Shown: one piece after another, positions 1-8,142 of the stretch
Position numbering within the stretch: position 1 is the first letter of the stretch
How the letters are laid out: every line of letters starts with the position of its first letter
Source of the DNA: CATQHS01 sp965203375
Lineage (GTDB): Bacteria > Actinomycetota > Acidimicrobiia > Acidimicrobiales > Aldehydirespiratoraceae
Length of the DNA stretch: 64,000 nt
Direction of reading: 5' to 3'
Assembly (NCBI GenBank): GCA_965203375.1
Contig: OZ241886.1
Location: forward strand, 2,604,001 to 2,668,000
Notes under the pieces: model-generated
The model's database searches: none
Seen by the model: the letters and a program-made list of their open reading frames with translations, nothing else
What the model was told of the DNA's origin: nothing
Made by a program: the position numbers and the translations under genes

Positions 1-247
1 GTCAGCCGACGAGCCGGCCGAGGAGGCTGAGCAAGCCGAGGATGCCGGCGACGAACCAGCCGACGACGAGGGTTGGGTCGAGCCGGTGGACGGGGCTTGC
101 CCGGCCACCCACCCCGTGAAGGGCAAGCCCGGCTCGGGCATCTACCACGAGCCCGGCGGCCTCTTCTACGACCGGACCGTGCCCCAGCGCTGCTACCGGT
201 CGGCCGAGGCCGCCGAAGCCGACGGACTCCGAGCGGCCAAACGCTGA
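1..247 (+). CDS. C-terminal end of a sunset-domain protein (partial)
   Basis: The open frame begins before the window and ends at the TGA at 245-247 (reading frame from base 2). The visible 81 residues are an acidic Ala/Glu/Asp linker followed by a compact domain: a Cys-Pro-x-x-His-Pro-(V/I)-Lys-Gly motif, then SGIYHEPGG, a Tyr-Asp-Arg-Thr segment, a second Cys (QRCYRS), and a closing AADGLRAAKR-like helix. This is the pattern of the sunset domain, a small Cys/His module found at the C-terminus of actinobacterial membrane or secreted proteins. The upstream part, and so the role of the whole protein, lies outside the window. Its function is not established. Confidence 0.75.
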   Translation, partial: SADEPAEEAEQAEDAGDEPADDEGWVEPVDGACPATHPVKGKPGSGIYHEPGGLFYDRTVPQRCYRSAEAAEADGLRAAKR

Positions 248-270
248 AGCCGGTTACCGAAACCGGCGTT

Positions 271-657
271 TCACCAGATCCGGTTTATGCCATAGCCGTC
301 GAAGACCTTCTCGGTCGAAACGAGAAGGAGGTCTTGACCCATGGCCTGCGCGATCAACATGCGGTCGAAGGGATCGCGGTGAGGCCCCGGCAGGCGGCCG
401 GCCCGCTCGCCGTCGCGAACGGTGACGGCCAACTCCTGGAACCCCTGGCCGGCGATGCAGCCGACCACATCGAGGGCCACGGCCTCAGCTCCCGGGAGCT
501 TTCCCAAGCGATACTTCGTAGCGATCTCCCAGGCGGACGCAGCGCTCACCAAGATGTCGTTATCCGGATCCGCGATTGCCTCAAAGGCAGGTCCTGACAA
601 TCGCTCGCTACCCGCCAACCACCACAAGAAGGCATGCGTGTCGAGCAGAACACGCAC
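271..657 (-). CDS. vapC: VapC-family PIN-domain toxin (type II toxin-antitoxin)
   Basis: A 128-residue PIN-domain protein of usual VapC length. The acidic residues expected of a PIN ribonuclease are visible: Asp6 in LLDTHAF, Glu44 in SAWEIA, and Asp95/Asp98 in HRDPFDRML, with a conserved Ser-Thr near the C-terminus. It starts 6 bp after the stop of a Phd/YefM-like antitoxin on the same strand, the usual antitoxin-first order. By family knowledge it would cleave RNA (often tRNA) when released from its antitoxin. The DTHAFLWW start is typical of the VapC subgroup paired with Phd-type rather than AbrB-type antitoxins. The RNA target cannot be inferred. Confidence 0.88.
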   Translation of the reverse strand: MRVLLDTHAFLWWLAGSERLSGPAFEAIADPDNDILVSAASAWEIATKYRLGKLPGAEAVALDVVGCIAGQGFQELAVTVRDGERAGRLPGPHRDPFDRMLIAQAMGQDLLLVSTEKVFDGYGINRIW

Positions 658-663
658 GGTTGC

Positions 664-897
664 TCACGACTCCCAAGCAGCTAGTTCGTCCTCAGAAAGC
701 GGCTCGAAGAACCGGTCGTCAACTTCGAATCGACCCTTCATGGCGCCAAACCGCCGTGCGCCCGGACGGCTCTCGTAACGAACGAGCCGCGCCACAGGCG
801 TCCCGTTGCGGGCGATCACAACCTCTTCGCCCGCCTCAGCCTGGACCAAGAGACGAGAAAGCTGAGTCTTGGCATCGTGTACGTTCACAACCGACAT
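664..897 (-). CDS. Phd/YefM-family antitoxin
   Basis: A 77-residue protein starting at the ATG at 897 (MSVVNVHDAK). An AGGAG ribosome-binding site lies about 11 bp upstream, so the TTG-type extension to 966 is unlikely. The N-terminal pattern VNVHDAKTQLSRLL followed by GEEVVIARNGTPVARLV is the Phd/YefM DNA-binding fold. The C-terminal part, with acidic and aromatic residues (VDDRFFEPLSEDELAAWES), would be the toxin-binding tail. It forms an operon with the downstream PIN toxin. Family members usually repress their own promoter; the AT-rich stretch at 930-975 is where that promoter should lie, but no clear operator was recognised. Confidence 0.85.
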   Translation of the reverse strand: MSVVNVHDAKTQLSRLLVQAEAGEEVVIARNGTPVARLVRYESRPGARRFGAMKGRFEVDDRFFEPLSEDELAAWES

Positions 898-1009
898 CGT
901 CAATGTTCTCCTGAGCGTGGATCTTGACTCCACAAACTTAGTCAACCGTATAGCTAAACACAACAATCCCTAAAGTTAGCCCGGCCCCTCGGGGTGGGTC
1001 GGCACCCCC
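898..1009. promoter_or_regulatory. AT-rich upstream region of the toxin-antitoxin operon
   Basis: This 112-bp gap lies between the antitoxin start and the 3' end of the S9 peptidase gene, both on the minus strand. Bases 925-975 are clearly AT-richer than the surroundings. Read on the minus strand they hold a TTGTTG-like box, TATACG and TTGACT elements. It must hold the promoter of the VapBC-like operon, but the exact -35/-10 pair cannot be chosen by eye. Confidence 0.35.
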
Positions 1010-3262
1010 TCAGCCGTCAAGGCCACGGATTTCTACGGGGGGCAGGTTGTCGGCGGGTTCGAATCCCAGCACCCGGCCGAAGAAGGCCAGCTCCGACTCC
1101 AGCGCGGCCACGATGGTCTCGGCTCGCCGGAACCCGTGCTGCTCCCCGTCGAAGAGCAGGTAGGCCACCGGGACGCCCCTGGACTCCAGGGCGGCGACGA
1201 CGGCCGAGGACTGGTCGGGGGGCACGATGGCGTCCTCTGAGCCCTGCAGCACGATCAGGGGAGCGGCTATGGAATCCACATGGTTGATCGGGGAGCGCTC
1301 CTCGTAGAGGGGGCGGGCCTCGGGGTAGGGGCCGACCAGGGTGTCGAGGTAGCGGGACTCGAACTTGTGGGTGTCGGCGGCCAACGCGGTCAGGTCGGCC
1401 ACGCCGTAGCGGCTGGCGCCGGCCGCGAAGGCGTCGTGGAGGGCCAGGGCGGCCAACACGGTTAGGCCCCCGGCGCTGGAGCCCCGGATGATGAGCCGCT
1501 CGGGGTCGGCCTCGCCCCGGTCCACCAGGTAGCGGGCCGCGGCCGCGCAGTCGGCCACGTCGATCACCCCCCAGCCTCCGTCGAGGGCCCGGCGGTACGG
1601 GCGCCCGTAGCCGGTGGAGCCCCGGTAGTCGACGTCCACCACCGCTATGCCCCTCGACGTCCAGTACAGGATGGAGGGCTGGAGCTGGCGGCGGGCCGCG
1701 GCGGTGGGGCCTCCGTGGGCCAGCACCAGCAGCGGGGGCAGCTCGCCGGGCGGTCCGACACAGCCGGGGTTGGCGGGCCGGTAGAAGAGGCCGTGGGCCC
1801 GGTCGGCGGCACCCGACCCGGCGGCGCCGACACCAACGGCGGGGAAGGCGATGGCCTCGGGCGGCGGCGCGAACCCCGGGCCGAACCCCAGGGGGGGGGA
1901 CGGCCGGATCACCCGCCGCTCCGGTGCCGGCCCCCCGCCGGCGTCGGCTCCGACGGTGACGGCGACCACTTCAGGCTCGTGGGCCCAGCCCGCCGCCGCG
2001 TAGGCCACGGTCATGGTCCCGTCGTGATCCGCCACCGACACCGAGGCGATGGCCGAATCGGCGGCGGCCGCGGCGATCGGGGCAGCCGGCGAGCCGGAGG
2101 CCGCGCCAGCGCCGGGCGAAACGGCCGCTGAGCCCGAATCGGCGGCGGCCGCGGCGCTCAGAGCGGGCGCTGAACTGGCCGAGTCACCCGGCGGAACGGC
2201 CGCTGAGCCCGGTTCGGCAGCCACGCCTGAACCGGGCAGTGCTGCCGACACGCCATCGGCGGCGAAAACCAGCTCGTCGCCGGTCGGGCGGCCGACGGCG
2301 GTGACGATTCCGGCCGGGCCCGCCGCCCAGCGCTGTATTCCCAGCACCCAGGCCGGGCCGCCGGCCACGTCGCACTCCCCGGTCATCACCCCGGCCAGGG
2401 CGCCGGCAACCAGATCGACCTCGTAGAGGTTCCACCAGTCGTCGTGGTCGCTGCACACCAGCAGGCGGTCTCCCCGCCAGTCGGGCTGGACCAGGCTCCG
2501 GTCCTCCCCCTCCCCCACCACGGCCAGCTCGGCCCCCAACGCCCCGTCGCCCAGCTCGTGAACGTGCAGCCGGGTGGCGTCCCAGGGCATGTGGGGGTGG
2601 TCCCAGGTGATCCAGGCCAGCCGGTCGCCGGCGGGCGAGGGCCGGGGGGCCATCACGAAGTCGGACTCCGACCACAGCATCTCAATCCGCTGGGATCCGT
2701 CGGCGGCCACCGCCACCAGCTCGTTGACCGGCTCTGAGTCGGCCGCCCCCGCCGCGTCGGGGTCATCGGCGGCCCCGGTCACCCGCTCGTTGACCGGCTC
2801 TCGGGGCTCGGCGCCGTGGCGCTCCCGCACGCACACGCACCAGCGCCCGTCGGGGGTCACCCGGCCGTCGGCATAGCGCCAGGCCCGGGGCTCGGGCGGC
2901 TGAGGGGTCAGCATCACCGGCTCGGCGCCGGGGCGGTCCAGGCGGCGCAGGCGCTGGTCGGCGCGGTCGACGTAGAAGAGGCGGCCGTCGTGGGGCCACC
3001 AGGCCCCGCCCCCGTACTCATGCACCAGGGTGCGCACGTCGGCGTCGGGCCCGGTGAATTCCTCGGTGAGTCCGGTGCGCAGGCAGTGGCGCATCACCGC
3101 GGTGCGGCCCCCCTCGTCGGGGCGGGTCTCGGCCCACCACAGGTAGCGGGACTGGGCCGGGTCGGCCATCACCTCGGCGATCCCGACCGCCCCGGCCACC
3201 AGGGACTCGGCGCTGATGGGCGACGGCCAGGCCCCGTAGGACGCGACCGCCGGACCGGTCAC
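1010..3262 (-). CDS. S9-family (prolyl oligopeptidase-like) serine peptidase
   Basis: A 750-residue acylaminoacyl/dipeptidyl-peptidase-like protein. The first ~500 residues look like a beta-propeller, with repeated short blades carrying WW and DGR-type motifs. The last ~240 are an alpha/beta hydrolase with the nucleophile in RGSSAGG (around 590), the acid in GSEDAIVPP (around 675) and the histidine in GEQHGF (around 708). No signal peptide is visible, so it is probably cytosolic and hydrolyses short peptides. Between propeller and hydrolase, around residues 340-410, sits an Ala/Ser/Gly/Pro-rich stretch made of degenerate 75-81-bp DNA repeats (near 2055-2210). A smaller duplication (EPVNERV/EPVNELV) lies near 2719-2801. 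These inserts are not part of the family fold. Confidence 0.88.
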   Translation of the reverse strand: MTGPAVASYGAWPSPISAESLVAGAVGIAEVMADPAQSRYLWWAETRPDEGGRTAVMRHCLRTGLTEEFTGPDADVRTLVHEYGGGAWWPHDGRLFYVDRADQRLRRLDRPGAEPVMLTPQPPEPRAWRYADGRVTPDGRWCVCVRERHGAEPREPVNERVTGAADDPDAAGAADSEPVNELVAVAADGSQRIEMLWSESDFVMAPRPSPAGDRLAWITWDHPHMPWDATRLHVHELGDGALGAELAVVGEGEDRSLVQPDWRGDRLLVCSDHDDWWNLYEVDLVAGALAGVMTGECDVAGGPAWVLGIQRWAAGPAGIVTAVGRPTGDELVFAADGVSAALPGSGVAAEPGSAAVPPGDSASSAPALSAAAAADSGSAAVSPGAGAASGSPAAPIAAAAADSAIASVSVADHDGTMTVAYAAAGWAHEPEVVAVTVGADAGGGPAPERRVIRPSPPLGFGPGFAPPPEAIAFPAVGVGAAGSGAADRAHGLFYRPANPGCVGPPGELPPLLVLAHGGPTAAARRQLQPSILYWTSRGIAVVDVDYRGSTGYGRPYRRALDGGWGVIDVADCAAAARYLVDRGEADPERLIIRGSSAGGLTVLAALALHDAFAAGASRYGVADLTALAADTHKFESRYLDTLVGPYPEARPLYEERSPINHVDSIAAPLIVLQGSEDAIVPPDQSSAVVAALESRGVPVAYLLFDGEQHGFRRAETIVAALESELAFFGRVLGFEPADNLPPVEIRGLDG

Positions 3263-3289
3263 CGGCGCCCGCCTCGATCGACGGCCGGC

Positions 3290-3408
3290 GACGCGTTCAC
3301 CGGCACCCGCCCAGAGGATCGACGATGCAGCCCGACGGCCTTGACGACGCGACGGCGTCCCGCGGCGCGTTCACCGGGCGGCGCCCAGCAGATCGACGAT
3401 GCGGCCCA
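3290..3408. repeat. Direct duplication of the 3' end of the aminotransferase gene
   Basis: Bases 3365-3408 (the stop codon and last codons of the aminotransferase) recur in slightly degenerate form at 3290-3333, just beyond the gene. Both copies begin CGCGTTCACCGG and share GATCGACGATGC. Translated on the minus strand they give related tails (IVDLLGAAR-stop and IVDPLGGCR-stop). It is one of several junction duplications in the window. Confidence 0.8.
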
Positions 3409-4576
3409 CCCCCTCGACCAGGTCGTCGTCGGCCAGGGCGAAGGAGAGCCGGATGCCGCCGGGGGCGCCGAACACCTCGCCGGGCACCACCGCCACCTTG
3501 GCCTGCTCCAGCAGGATTCGGGCCAGTTCCAGGGTGGTGGCGGGGGCGGTCCCGCCGAGGTCGCGGCCCAGCACCCCGGCCATGTCCGGGAAGGCGTAGA
3601 AGGCGCCCTGGGGCTCGGGGCAGACCACCCCGTCGACGCCGCTCAGCATCTCGTGCATCCTCCGCCGCCGCCGGTCGAAGTGGCTGCGCATCTCCGCCAC
3701 CGCGTCGAGCGGGCCCGACACCGCGGCCAGGGCCGCGGCCTGGGCCACGTTGCAGACGTTGGCGGTGGTGTGGGACTGCAGGGCCAGCGCGGCCTTCACC
3801 ACGTCGGGCGGCCCGATCATCCAGCCCACCCGCCATCCGGTCATGGCGTAGGTCTTGGCCACCCCGTTGACCACGATGCATCTGTCGCGGACCTCCGGGA
3901 CCAGCACCGGCAGGGAATGGTGCCGGTCGTCGCCGTACACCAGGTGCTCGTAGATCTCGTCGGCGATCACCCAGACGCCGTGCTCGGCCGCCCACCGGCC
4001 GATGGCGGCGATCTCCGCCTCGGGGTAGACGGCGCCGGTGGGGTTGGAGGGCGACGTGAAGATCAAGGCCTTGGTGCGGGGGGTGCGGGCCGCCTCGAGC
4101 TGCTCGACGGTCACCCGGTAGCCCTGGGACGCGCCAGCGGGCACCGGCACGGTCACCCCGCCGGAGAGGGCGACGGGCTCGGGGTAGGTGAGCCAGTACG
4201 GGGCCGGCAGCAGCACCTCGTCGCCGGGGTCGACGACGGCGGACACGGCGTTGAAGACGGCGTGCTTGCCCCCGTTGCTCACCAGCACCTGCGACGGCGC
4301 CGCCTCCAGGCCCGAGTCGCGGGCGGTTTTGGCGGCGATGGCCTCTTTGAGCTCGGGCAGGCCGCCGGCCGGGGAGTACTTGTGGTTCTTGGGGTCCCGG
4401 CAGGCGGCGGCGGCCGCTTCCACGATGTAGTCGGGGGTGGAGAAGTCGGGCTCGCCCGCGCCAAACCCGATCACGCTCTCCCCCGCGGCCCGCAGCTCCT
4501 GGGCCTTGGCGGTGATGGCGAGGGTGGCCGACGGGGTGATGGCGCCGACCCGGCGGGAGATTCGAGACTCGGTCAT
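3371..4576 (-). CDS. PLP-dependent class I/II aminotransferase (aspartate aminotransferase type)
   Basis: A 401-residue fold-type I aminotransferase starting at the ATG at 4576 (MTESRISRRVGAITPSATLAI), the normal N-terminus of the AspB/AspC Igamma subgroup; an upstream extension to 4636 is not needed. Family marks: GAGEPDF near residue 40, NGGKHAVF near 100, SPSNPTG near 170, DEIYEHLVY near 205, the PLP lysine in NGVAKTYAMTGWRVG near 240, and a terminal RLSFA motif carrying the substrate-carboxylate arginine. It would transfer amino groups between aspartate (or a similar amino acid) and 2-oxoglutarate in the cytosol. The nearby serC suggests amino-acid metabolism, but the two are not in one operon. 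The exact substrate is not certain. Confidence 0.88.
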   Translation of the reverse strand: MTESRISRRVGAITPSATLAITAKAQELRAAGESVIGFGAGEPDFSTPDYIVEAAAAACRDPKNHKYSPAGGLPELKEAIAAKTARDSGLEAAPSQVLVSNGGKHAVFNAVSAVVDPGDEVLLPAPYWLTYPEPVALSGGVTVPVPAGASQGYRVTVEQLEAARTPRTKALIFTSPSNPTGAVYPEAEIAAIGRWAAEHGVWVIADEIYEHLVYGDDRHHSLPVLVPEVRDRCIVVNGVAKTYAMTGWRVGWMIGPPDVVKAALALQSHTTANVCNVAQAAALAAVSGPLDAVAEMRSHFDRRRRRMHEMLSGVDGVVCPEPQGAFYAFPDMAGVLGRDLGGTAPATTLELARILLEQAKVAVVPGEVFGAPGGIRLSFALADDDLVEGVGRIVDLLGAAR

Positions 4577-4685
4577 GGCCCGAGCGTACCGACGGGCGGC
4601 GGGCTGGGGCGGCGCCATCGGAATCGACGAGTCCACGCCCGGGTCACATCACCCTCCACCGGGAACTTGCTCGCCTGCATCGATT

Positions 4686-4723
4686 ACGCCGCCGGGCAGT
4701 TGATACGCCGCCGGGCAGTTGAT
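4686..4723. repeat. Exact 19-bp tandem duplication
   Basis: Two adjacent copies of a 19-bp unit (ACGCCGCCGGGCAGTTGAT) at 4686-4704 and 4705-4723, directly before the sulfotransferase gene. With the bases just before it (from about 4672, CGCCTGCATCGATTACGCCGCC) the unit resembles the last codons of serC at about 7958-7985 (TGCATCGACTACGCCGCCGA). This stretch may be a stray copy of the serC 3' end. Confidence 0.75.
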
Positions 4724-4739
4724 ACGATCTCTTGTTGGT

Positions 4740-6671
4740 ATGATCTTGCGTTGGGTTGCGGCTGTTCAATGCATTGTTTTGGTTCTGTCGTCTGGCGCGG
4801 CTGCGGCTTCTGAGAGCATTTTCAGCGATGTTGACGGCAGTGTTCATGCATACAACATTGAGCGGGTGGCGGAGTGGGGGATCGATGAAGGATGCGGTAA
4901 TGGGCGATTCTGTCCGTCCGAGCCCATTAGTCGCGCTGAGGCGGCAGCTTGGTTACATCGAGCTGCAGTGAGGATTTCCCCTACCCCCCCCCCGCAGGAT
5001 CAAAGAGTTGAGTTCTTGGATGTAGCTGAAGATGCATGGTATCTGACTTATGCCCGATGGGCTATCGGCAGCAACATCATGAAGGCTACTGGTGGGTATT
5101 TTGATCCCGGTGGGTCGGTAACCCGGGCCAATATGGCGGAGATGCTCGTCGCCGCCTTCGACCACCTCTCAGCCTCCCCGCATATCCAGGGGATCTTCGC
5201 GGACACCGACAGCATCCCCGAGACAGCCGTGAGTGCCATAGAGGGCATACACGCCGTCGGAATTACCAAAGGATGCGACACCCGGCCGCTGCGATACTGC
5301 CCGTCCGAGCAAATTACCCGAGGCCAAGCGGCTGTTTTTATCGCCCGAGCCGTGCAGCGGGCCGAGCCCACTGTGGGGTTGATCACAAACCTACCAGAAT
5401 CAGCCCAAGGATACACTCTGCTCAATTCAAACCTTCATCAAACTGTGTACTTGATAGACAACCTCGGAAGAGAAGTGCATACTTGGAAGATGCCAGGAAA
5501 AATATTGGCAAATTCTGAGCTGCTTGAAAATGGAAACTTGTTAGTCCGTTTTAGAGATGCCGTACGGCCACCGCATCATGATCCTCACATAGCAGAATTG
5601 AGCCCAACCAGTAGCATCGTGTGGAGTTACAGTACTTATAGAACCCATCACGACCTATTAAAGATGCCAAGCGGGAATGTACTGCTACTCAAAGAAGCGC
5701 AAATGAACCAAGAGGAGGCCATCGCCGCCGGAGCTGACCCCAAATATCTCACCCCAGCCGGGTTGTCGTACGATCACCTGATCGAGATAAAGGCAACAGG
5801 GCCTGACAACGGCGAGATTGTGTGGGAGTGGTCCATGCTAGATCACCTGATCCAAGACCACGACCCGACAAAGCCTAGTTACGGGGCGATCGCCGATCAT
5901 CCTGGACGCATCAATATCAACTACAACCTCTCTTCACTGTCAAACTGGTACTCAAAAGACGACTTATCACACTCCAACGCTATAGACTATAATCCGGTCC
6001 TTGACCAGATCATAATATCGGTCAGAAACTACAGCGAGTTATGGATCATTGACCACAACACTACAATCGACGAAGCCGCCGGGGATAAGGGAGACCTGCT
6101 GTACCGATGGGGCAACCCCCGTGCCTACGGAGCCGGATCCTATGAAGACCAGAAGATGTTCTTCCAGCATGATACCCATTGGATACGACCAGGACTGCCC
6201 GGAGAGGGCAACATCTTGATATTCAATAACGGATACGAATTTCGAGGATTTGAACGCTTTTACTCTTCCATCGACGAAATCTCCCTTCCACCCTTTGAGG
6301 CCAACGACATCCGCAAAACCTCGGCGGTGTTCTTCGAAGCTCCTGACCATGTATGGACCTATACCCACCCTACACCCACTGACTTTTACGCTCCTACAAG
6401 GTCATCAATTCAACGGTTACCCAACGGCAACACCTTGATCTTTGATGACCACAAAGACACCATCTCCCAAGTCACTCCAGACGGAACAATAGTCTGGAGA
6501 TACATCAGTCCTTTAGAGCAGGGACATGCCTTCGCTCCGGAAAATATACCGACACATCAAGGCGATCCGCCAAACTCGTATTTAAGCAAACCACATTGGT
6601 ACCCGTCAGACTACCCCGGACTTAAATACCTAAACCTAGCGCCCAAAGGCCCCATTGAACTCTACCGCTAA
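4740..6671 (+). CDS. Secreted arylsulfotransferase-like protein with N-terminal SLH-like repeats
   Basis: About 643 residues from the ATG at 4740 (a TTG at 4719 is also possible). A signal peptide (hydrophobic VAAVQCIVLVLSSGAAAA) is followed by three SLH-like repeats up to residue ~210 (FSDVDGSVHAYNIERVAEWG and similar, each ending in a RAEAA/RGQAA helix). The rest is an arylsulfotransferase (ASST) propeller: NGNLLVRF, THHDLLKMPSGNVL, LSHSNAIDYNP, IIISVRNYSELWIID, and the likely catalytic-His region QHDTHWIRPGLPGEGNILIFNNG. Family members move sulfate between aryl esters and phenols outside the membrane. The SLH modules would anchor it to the wall, as in the surface protein at 54.6-57.1 kb. 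Base composition is far more AT-rich than its neighbours, suggesting transfer. Confidence 0.82.
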   Translation: MILRWVAAVQCIVLVLSSGAAAASESIFSDVDGSVHAYNIERVAEWGIDEGCGNGRFCPSEPISRAEAAAWLHRAAVRISPTPPPQDQRVEFLDVAEDAWYLTYARWAIGSNIMKATGGYFDPGGSVTRANMAEMLVAAFDHLSASPHIQGIFADTDSIPETAVSAIEGIHAVGITKGCDTRPLRYCPSEQITRGQAAVFIARAVQRAEPTVGLITNLPESAQGYTLLNSNLHQTVYLIDNLGREVHTWKMPGKILANSELLENGNLLVRFRDAVRPPHHDPHIAELSPTSSIVWSYSTYRTHHDLLKMPSGNVLLLKEAQMNQEEAIAAGADPKYLTPAGLSYDHLIEIKATGPDNGEIVWEWSMLDHLIQDHDPTKPSYGAIADHPGRININYNLSSLSNWYSKDDLSHSNAIDYNPVLDQIIISVRNYSELWIIDHNTTIDEAAGDKGDLLYRWGNPRAYGAGSYEDQKMFFQHDTHWIRPGLPGEGNILIFNNGYEFRGFERFYSSIDEISLPPFEANDIRKTSAVFFEAPDHVWTYTHPTPTDFYAPTRSSIQRLPNGNTLIFDDHKDTISQVTPDGTIVWRYISPLEQGHAFAPENIPTHQGDPPNSYLSKPHWYPSDYPGLKYLNLAPKGPIELYR

Positions 6672-6783
6672 ACCCATACCCAGGACTCCTGGAACCAGAT
6701 GCGGCGCTGAACTTGGCCAAGGCTCTAACGACTGGCCGGAGCGGAGCCACCGGAAGGATGTCTCGGGCTGCCAGAATGGAGGG

Positions 6784-7995
6784 GTGACCGCCGCCAGCCC
6801 TGCCAGCCCCTCTCCCGGCGGCCATGCCACCGACGTTCCCGACATCGGCGGCGCTGGCGGCCGCCCACGCCGGGCCGCCGAAGACTTCGTCATCCCGGCT
6901 GGGCTCCGGCCCTCCGACGGGCGGTTCGGCTGCGGGCCCGCCAAGGTGCGGCCCGAGGCGGTGGCCGAACTGGCCCGCCGGGCCGTCGACTACATGGGCA
7001 CCAGCCACCGCCGGGCCGGGGTGAGGTCGGTGGCGGCCGACCTGCGCGGCGGCGTGGCCGAGCTGCTGCGGGCCCCCGACGGCTACGAGATCGTCTTGGG
7101 CAACGGCGGGGCCACCGCCTTTTGGGACGCGGCCTCCTTCGGCCTGATCGAGCGGCGCAGCCACCACCTGTCGCTGGGCGAGTTCAGCTCGAAGTTCACC
7201 GCCGTGACCCGGGCCGCGCCCCACCTCGACGACCCGTCGGTGGACGAGTCCGAGCCCGGGTCCCGTCCCCCGATCACCGCCCCGCCCGGAACCGACGCCT
7301 GCTGCTACCCCCACAACGAGACCTCCACCGGGGTGATGATCCGCCCCGAGCGGCCCGGCGCCGCCCCGGAGGCGCTGACGCTGGTGGACGCCACCTCGGC
7401 GGCGGGCGGTCTCGAATTCGACCCGGCCGCGGTCGACGCCTACTACTTCGCGCCCCAGAAGGCCCTGTCCAGCGACGGCGGGCTCTGGATCGCCATGGTC
7501 TCGCCCGCCGCGGTGGAGCGGATCGAGCGCATCTCCGCCTCGGGGCGCTGGACGCCGGCCTTCCTCGACCTCAAGGCCGCCCTGGACAACTCCCGCAAGG
7601 ACCAGACTTACAACACCCCGGCGCTGGCCACCCTGTTCCTCACCGCGGCCCAGGTGGGCTGGATCAACGGCAACGGGGGCCTGGAGTGGGCCGCGGCCCG
7701 GTGCCGGCAGTCGTCGGAGATCCTCTACGGCTGGGCCGAGGCGTCGGAGATCGCCGCCCCCTTCGTGGCCGACCCGGCCCATCGCAGCCCGCTGGTGGGC
7801 ACCATCGACTTCGATCCCCGCCTCGACGCCGACGCCCTGGCCGGGGTGCTGCGGGCCAACGGGATCGTCGACACCGAGGGCTACCGCAAGCTGGGCCGCA
7901 ACCAGCTCCGGATCGGCACATTCCCCGCGGTGGAGCCCTCCGATGTGGAGGCCCTGACCGCCTGCATCGACTACGCCGCCGAACGCCTAATGTGA
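6784..7995 (+). CDS. serC: Phosphoserine aminotransferase (mycobacterial type)
   Basis: Catalyses 3-phosphohydroxypyruvate + glutamate to O-phosphoserine in serine synthesis; cytosolic PLP enzyme. The conserved core begins near 6888 (FVIPAGLRPSDGRFGCGPAKVRP). Other marks are MGTSHRR, LGNGGATAFWD, DATSAAGG, the PLP lysine in FAPQKALSSDGG, and YNTPALATLFL. The end (LGRNQLRIGTFPAVEPSDVEAL) matches the actinobacterial SerC branch. Start choice is uncertain: the GTG at 6784 follows GGAGG closely but adds ~35 low-complexity residues; the open frame reaches back to 6655. It is followed at once by two family B palindromic repeats. A short copy of its 3' end appears near 4672-4723. Confidence 0.88.
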   Translation: MTAASPASPSPGGHATDVPDIGGAGGRPRRAAEDFVIPAGLRPSDGRFGCGPAKVRPEAVAELARRAVDYMGTSHRRAGVRSVAADLRGGVAELLRAPDGYEIVLGNGGATAFWDAASFGLIERRSHHLSLGEFSSKFTAVTRAAPHLDDPSVDESEPGSRPPITAPPGTDACCYPHNETSTGVMIRPERPGAAPEALTLVDATSAAGGLEFDPAAVDAYYFAPQKALSSDGGLWIAMVSPAAVERIERISASGRWTPAFLDLKAALDNSRKDQTYNTPALATLFLTAAQVGWINGNGGLEWAAARCRQSSEILYGWAEASEIAAPFVADPAHRSPLVGTIDFDPRLDADALAGVLRANGIVDTEGYRKLGRNQLRIGTFPAVEPSDVEALTACIDYAAERLM

Positions 7996-8003
7996 CCCTC
8001 TAA

Positions 8004-8057
8004 GGTTTTTCTGAGCAAGAATTAGCCGTATAGCGACGATCTTTGCTCAGAAAACCC
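8004..8057. repeat. Family B palindromic repeat, copy B1
   Basis: An imperfect palindrome with arms TTTTTCTGAGCAA and TTGCTCAGAAAA and a central TATAGCG. It lies 8 bp after the serC stop, is followed directly by B2, and shares arms and core with copies at 47.35 and 48.30 kb. It could fold as a hairpin and act as a terminator, but the family is not limited to gene ends. Confidence 0.85.
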
Positions 8058-8067
8058 GGGGCGGCTG

Positions 8068-8119
8068 GTTTTCTGAGCAAGAATTTGCTGTATAGCGACG
8101 ATTTTTGCTCAGAAAACCC
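8068..8119. repeat. Family B palindromic repeat, copy B2
   Basis: A second copy about 10 bp after B1, with the same arms (GGTTTTCTGAGCAA / TTGCTCAGAAAACC) and the same TATAGCGACGAT core. B1 and B2 are closer to each other than to B3/B4, so they look like a local tandem duplication. The element ends 23 bp before the next start codon, so it also lies in the 5' region of the small Cys-rich protein gene. Confidence 0.85.
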
Positions 8120-8142
8120 GAAAGGGGGAGGAGGCGGGGGCC

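Noticed and set aside
1045..1070. tRNA T-loop-like sequence (GGGTTCGAATCCC)
   Set aside because: It is inside the C-terminal coding region of the S9 peptidase and no acceptor or anticodon stem can be built around it.
2816..4813. Long plus-strand open frame of 665 codons
   Set aside because: It runs antisense to the peptidase and aminotransferase genes, is Gly/His/Ala/Val-rich and lacks any domain; typical of antisense frames in GC-rich DNA. Its last part only reveals the serC-like fragment near 4.7 kb.
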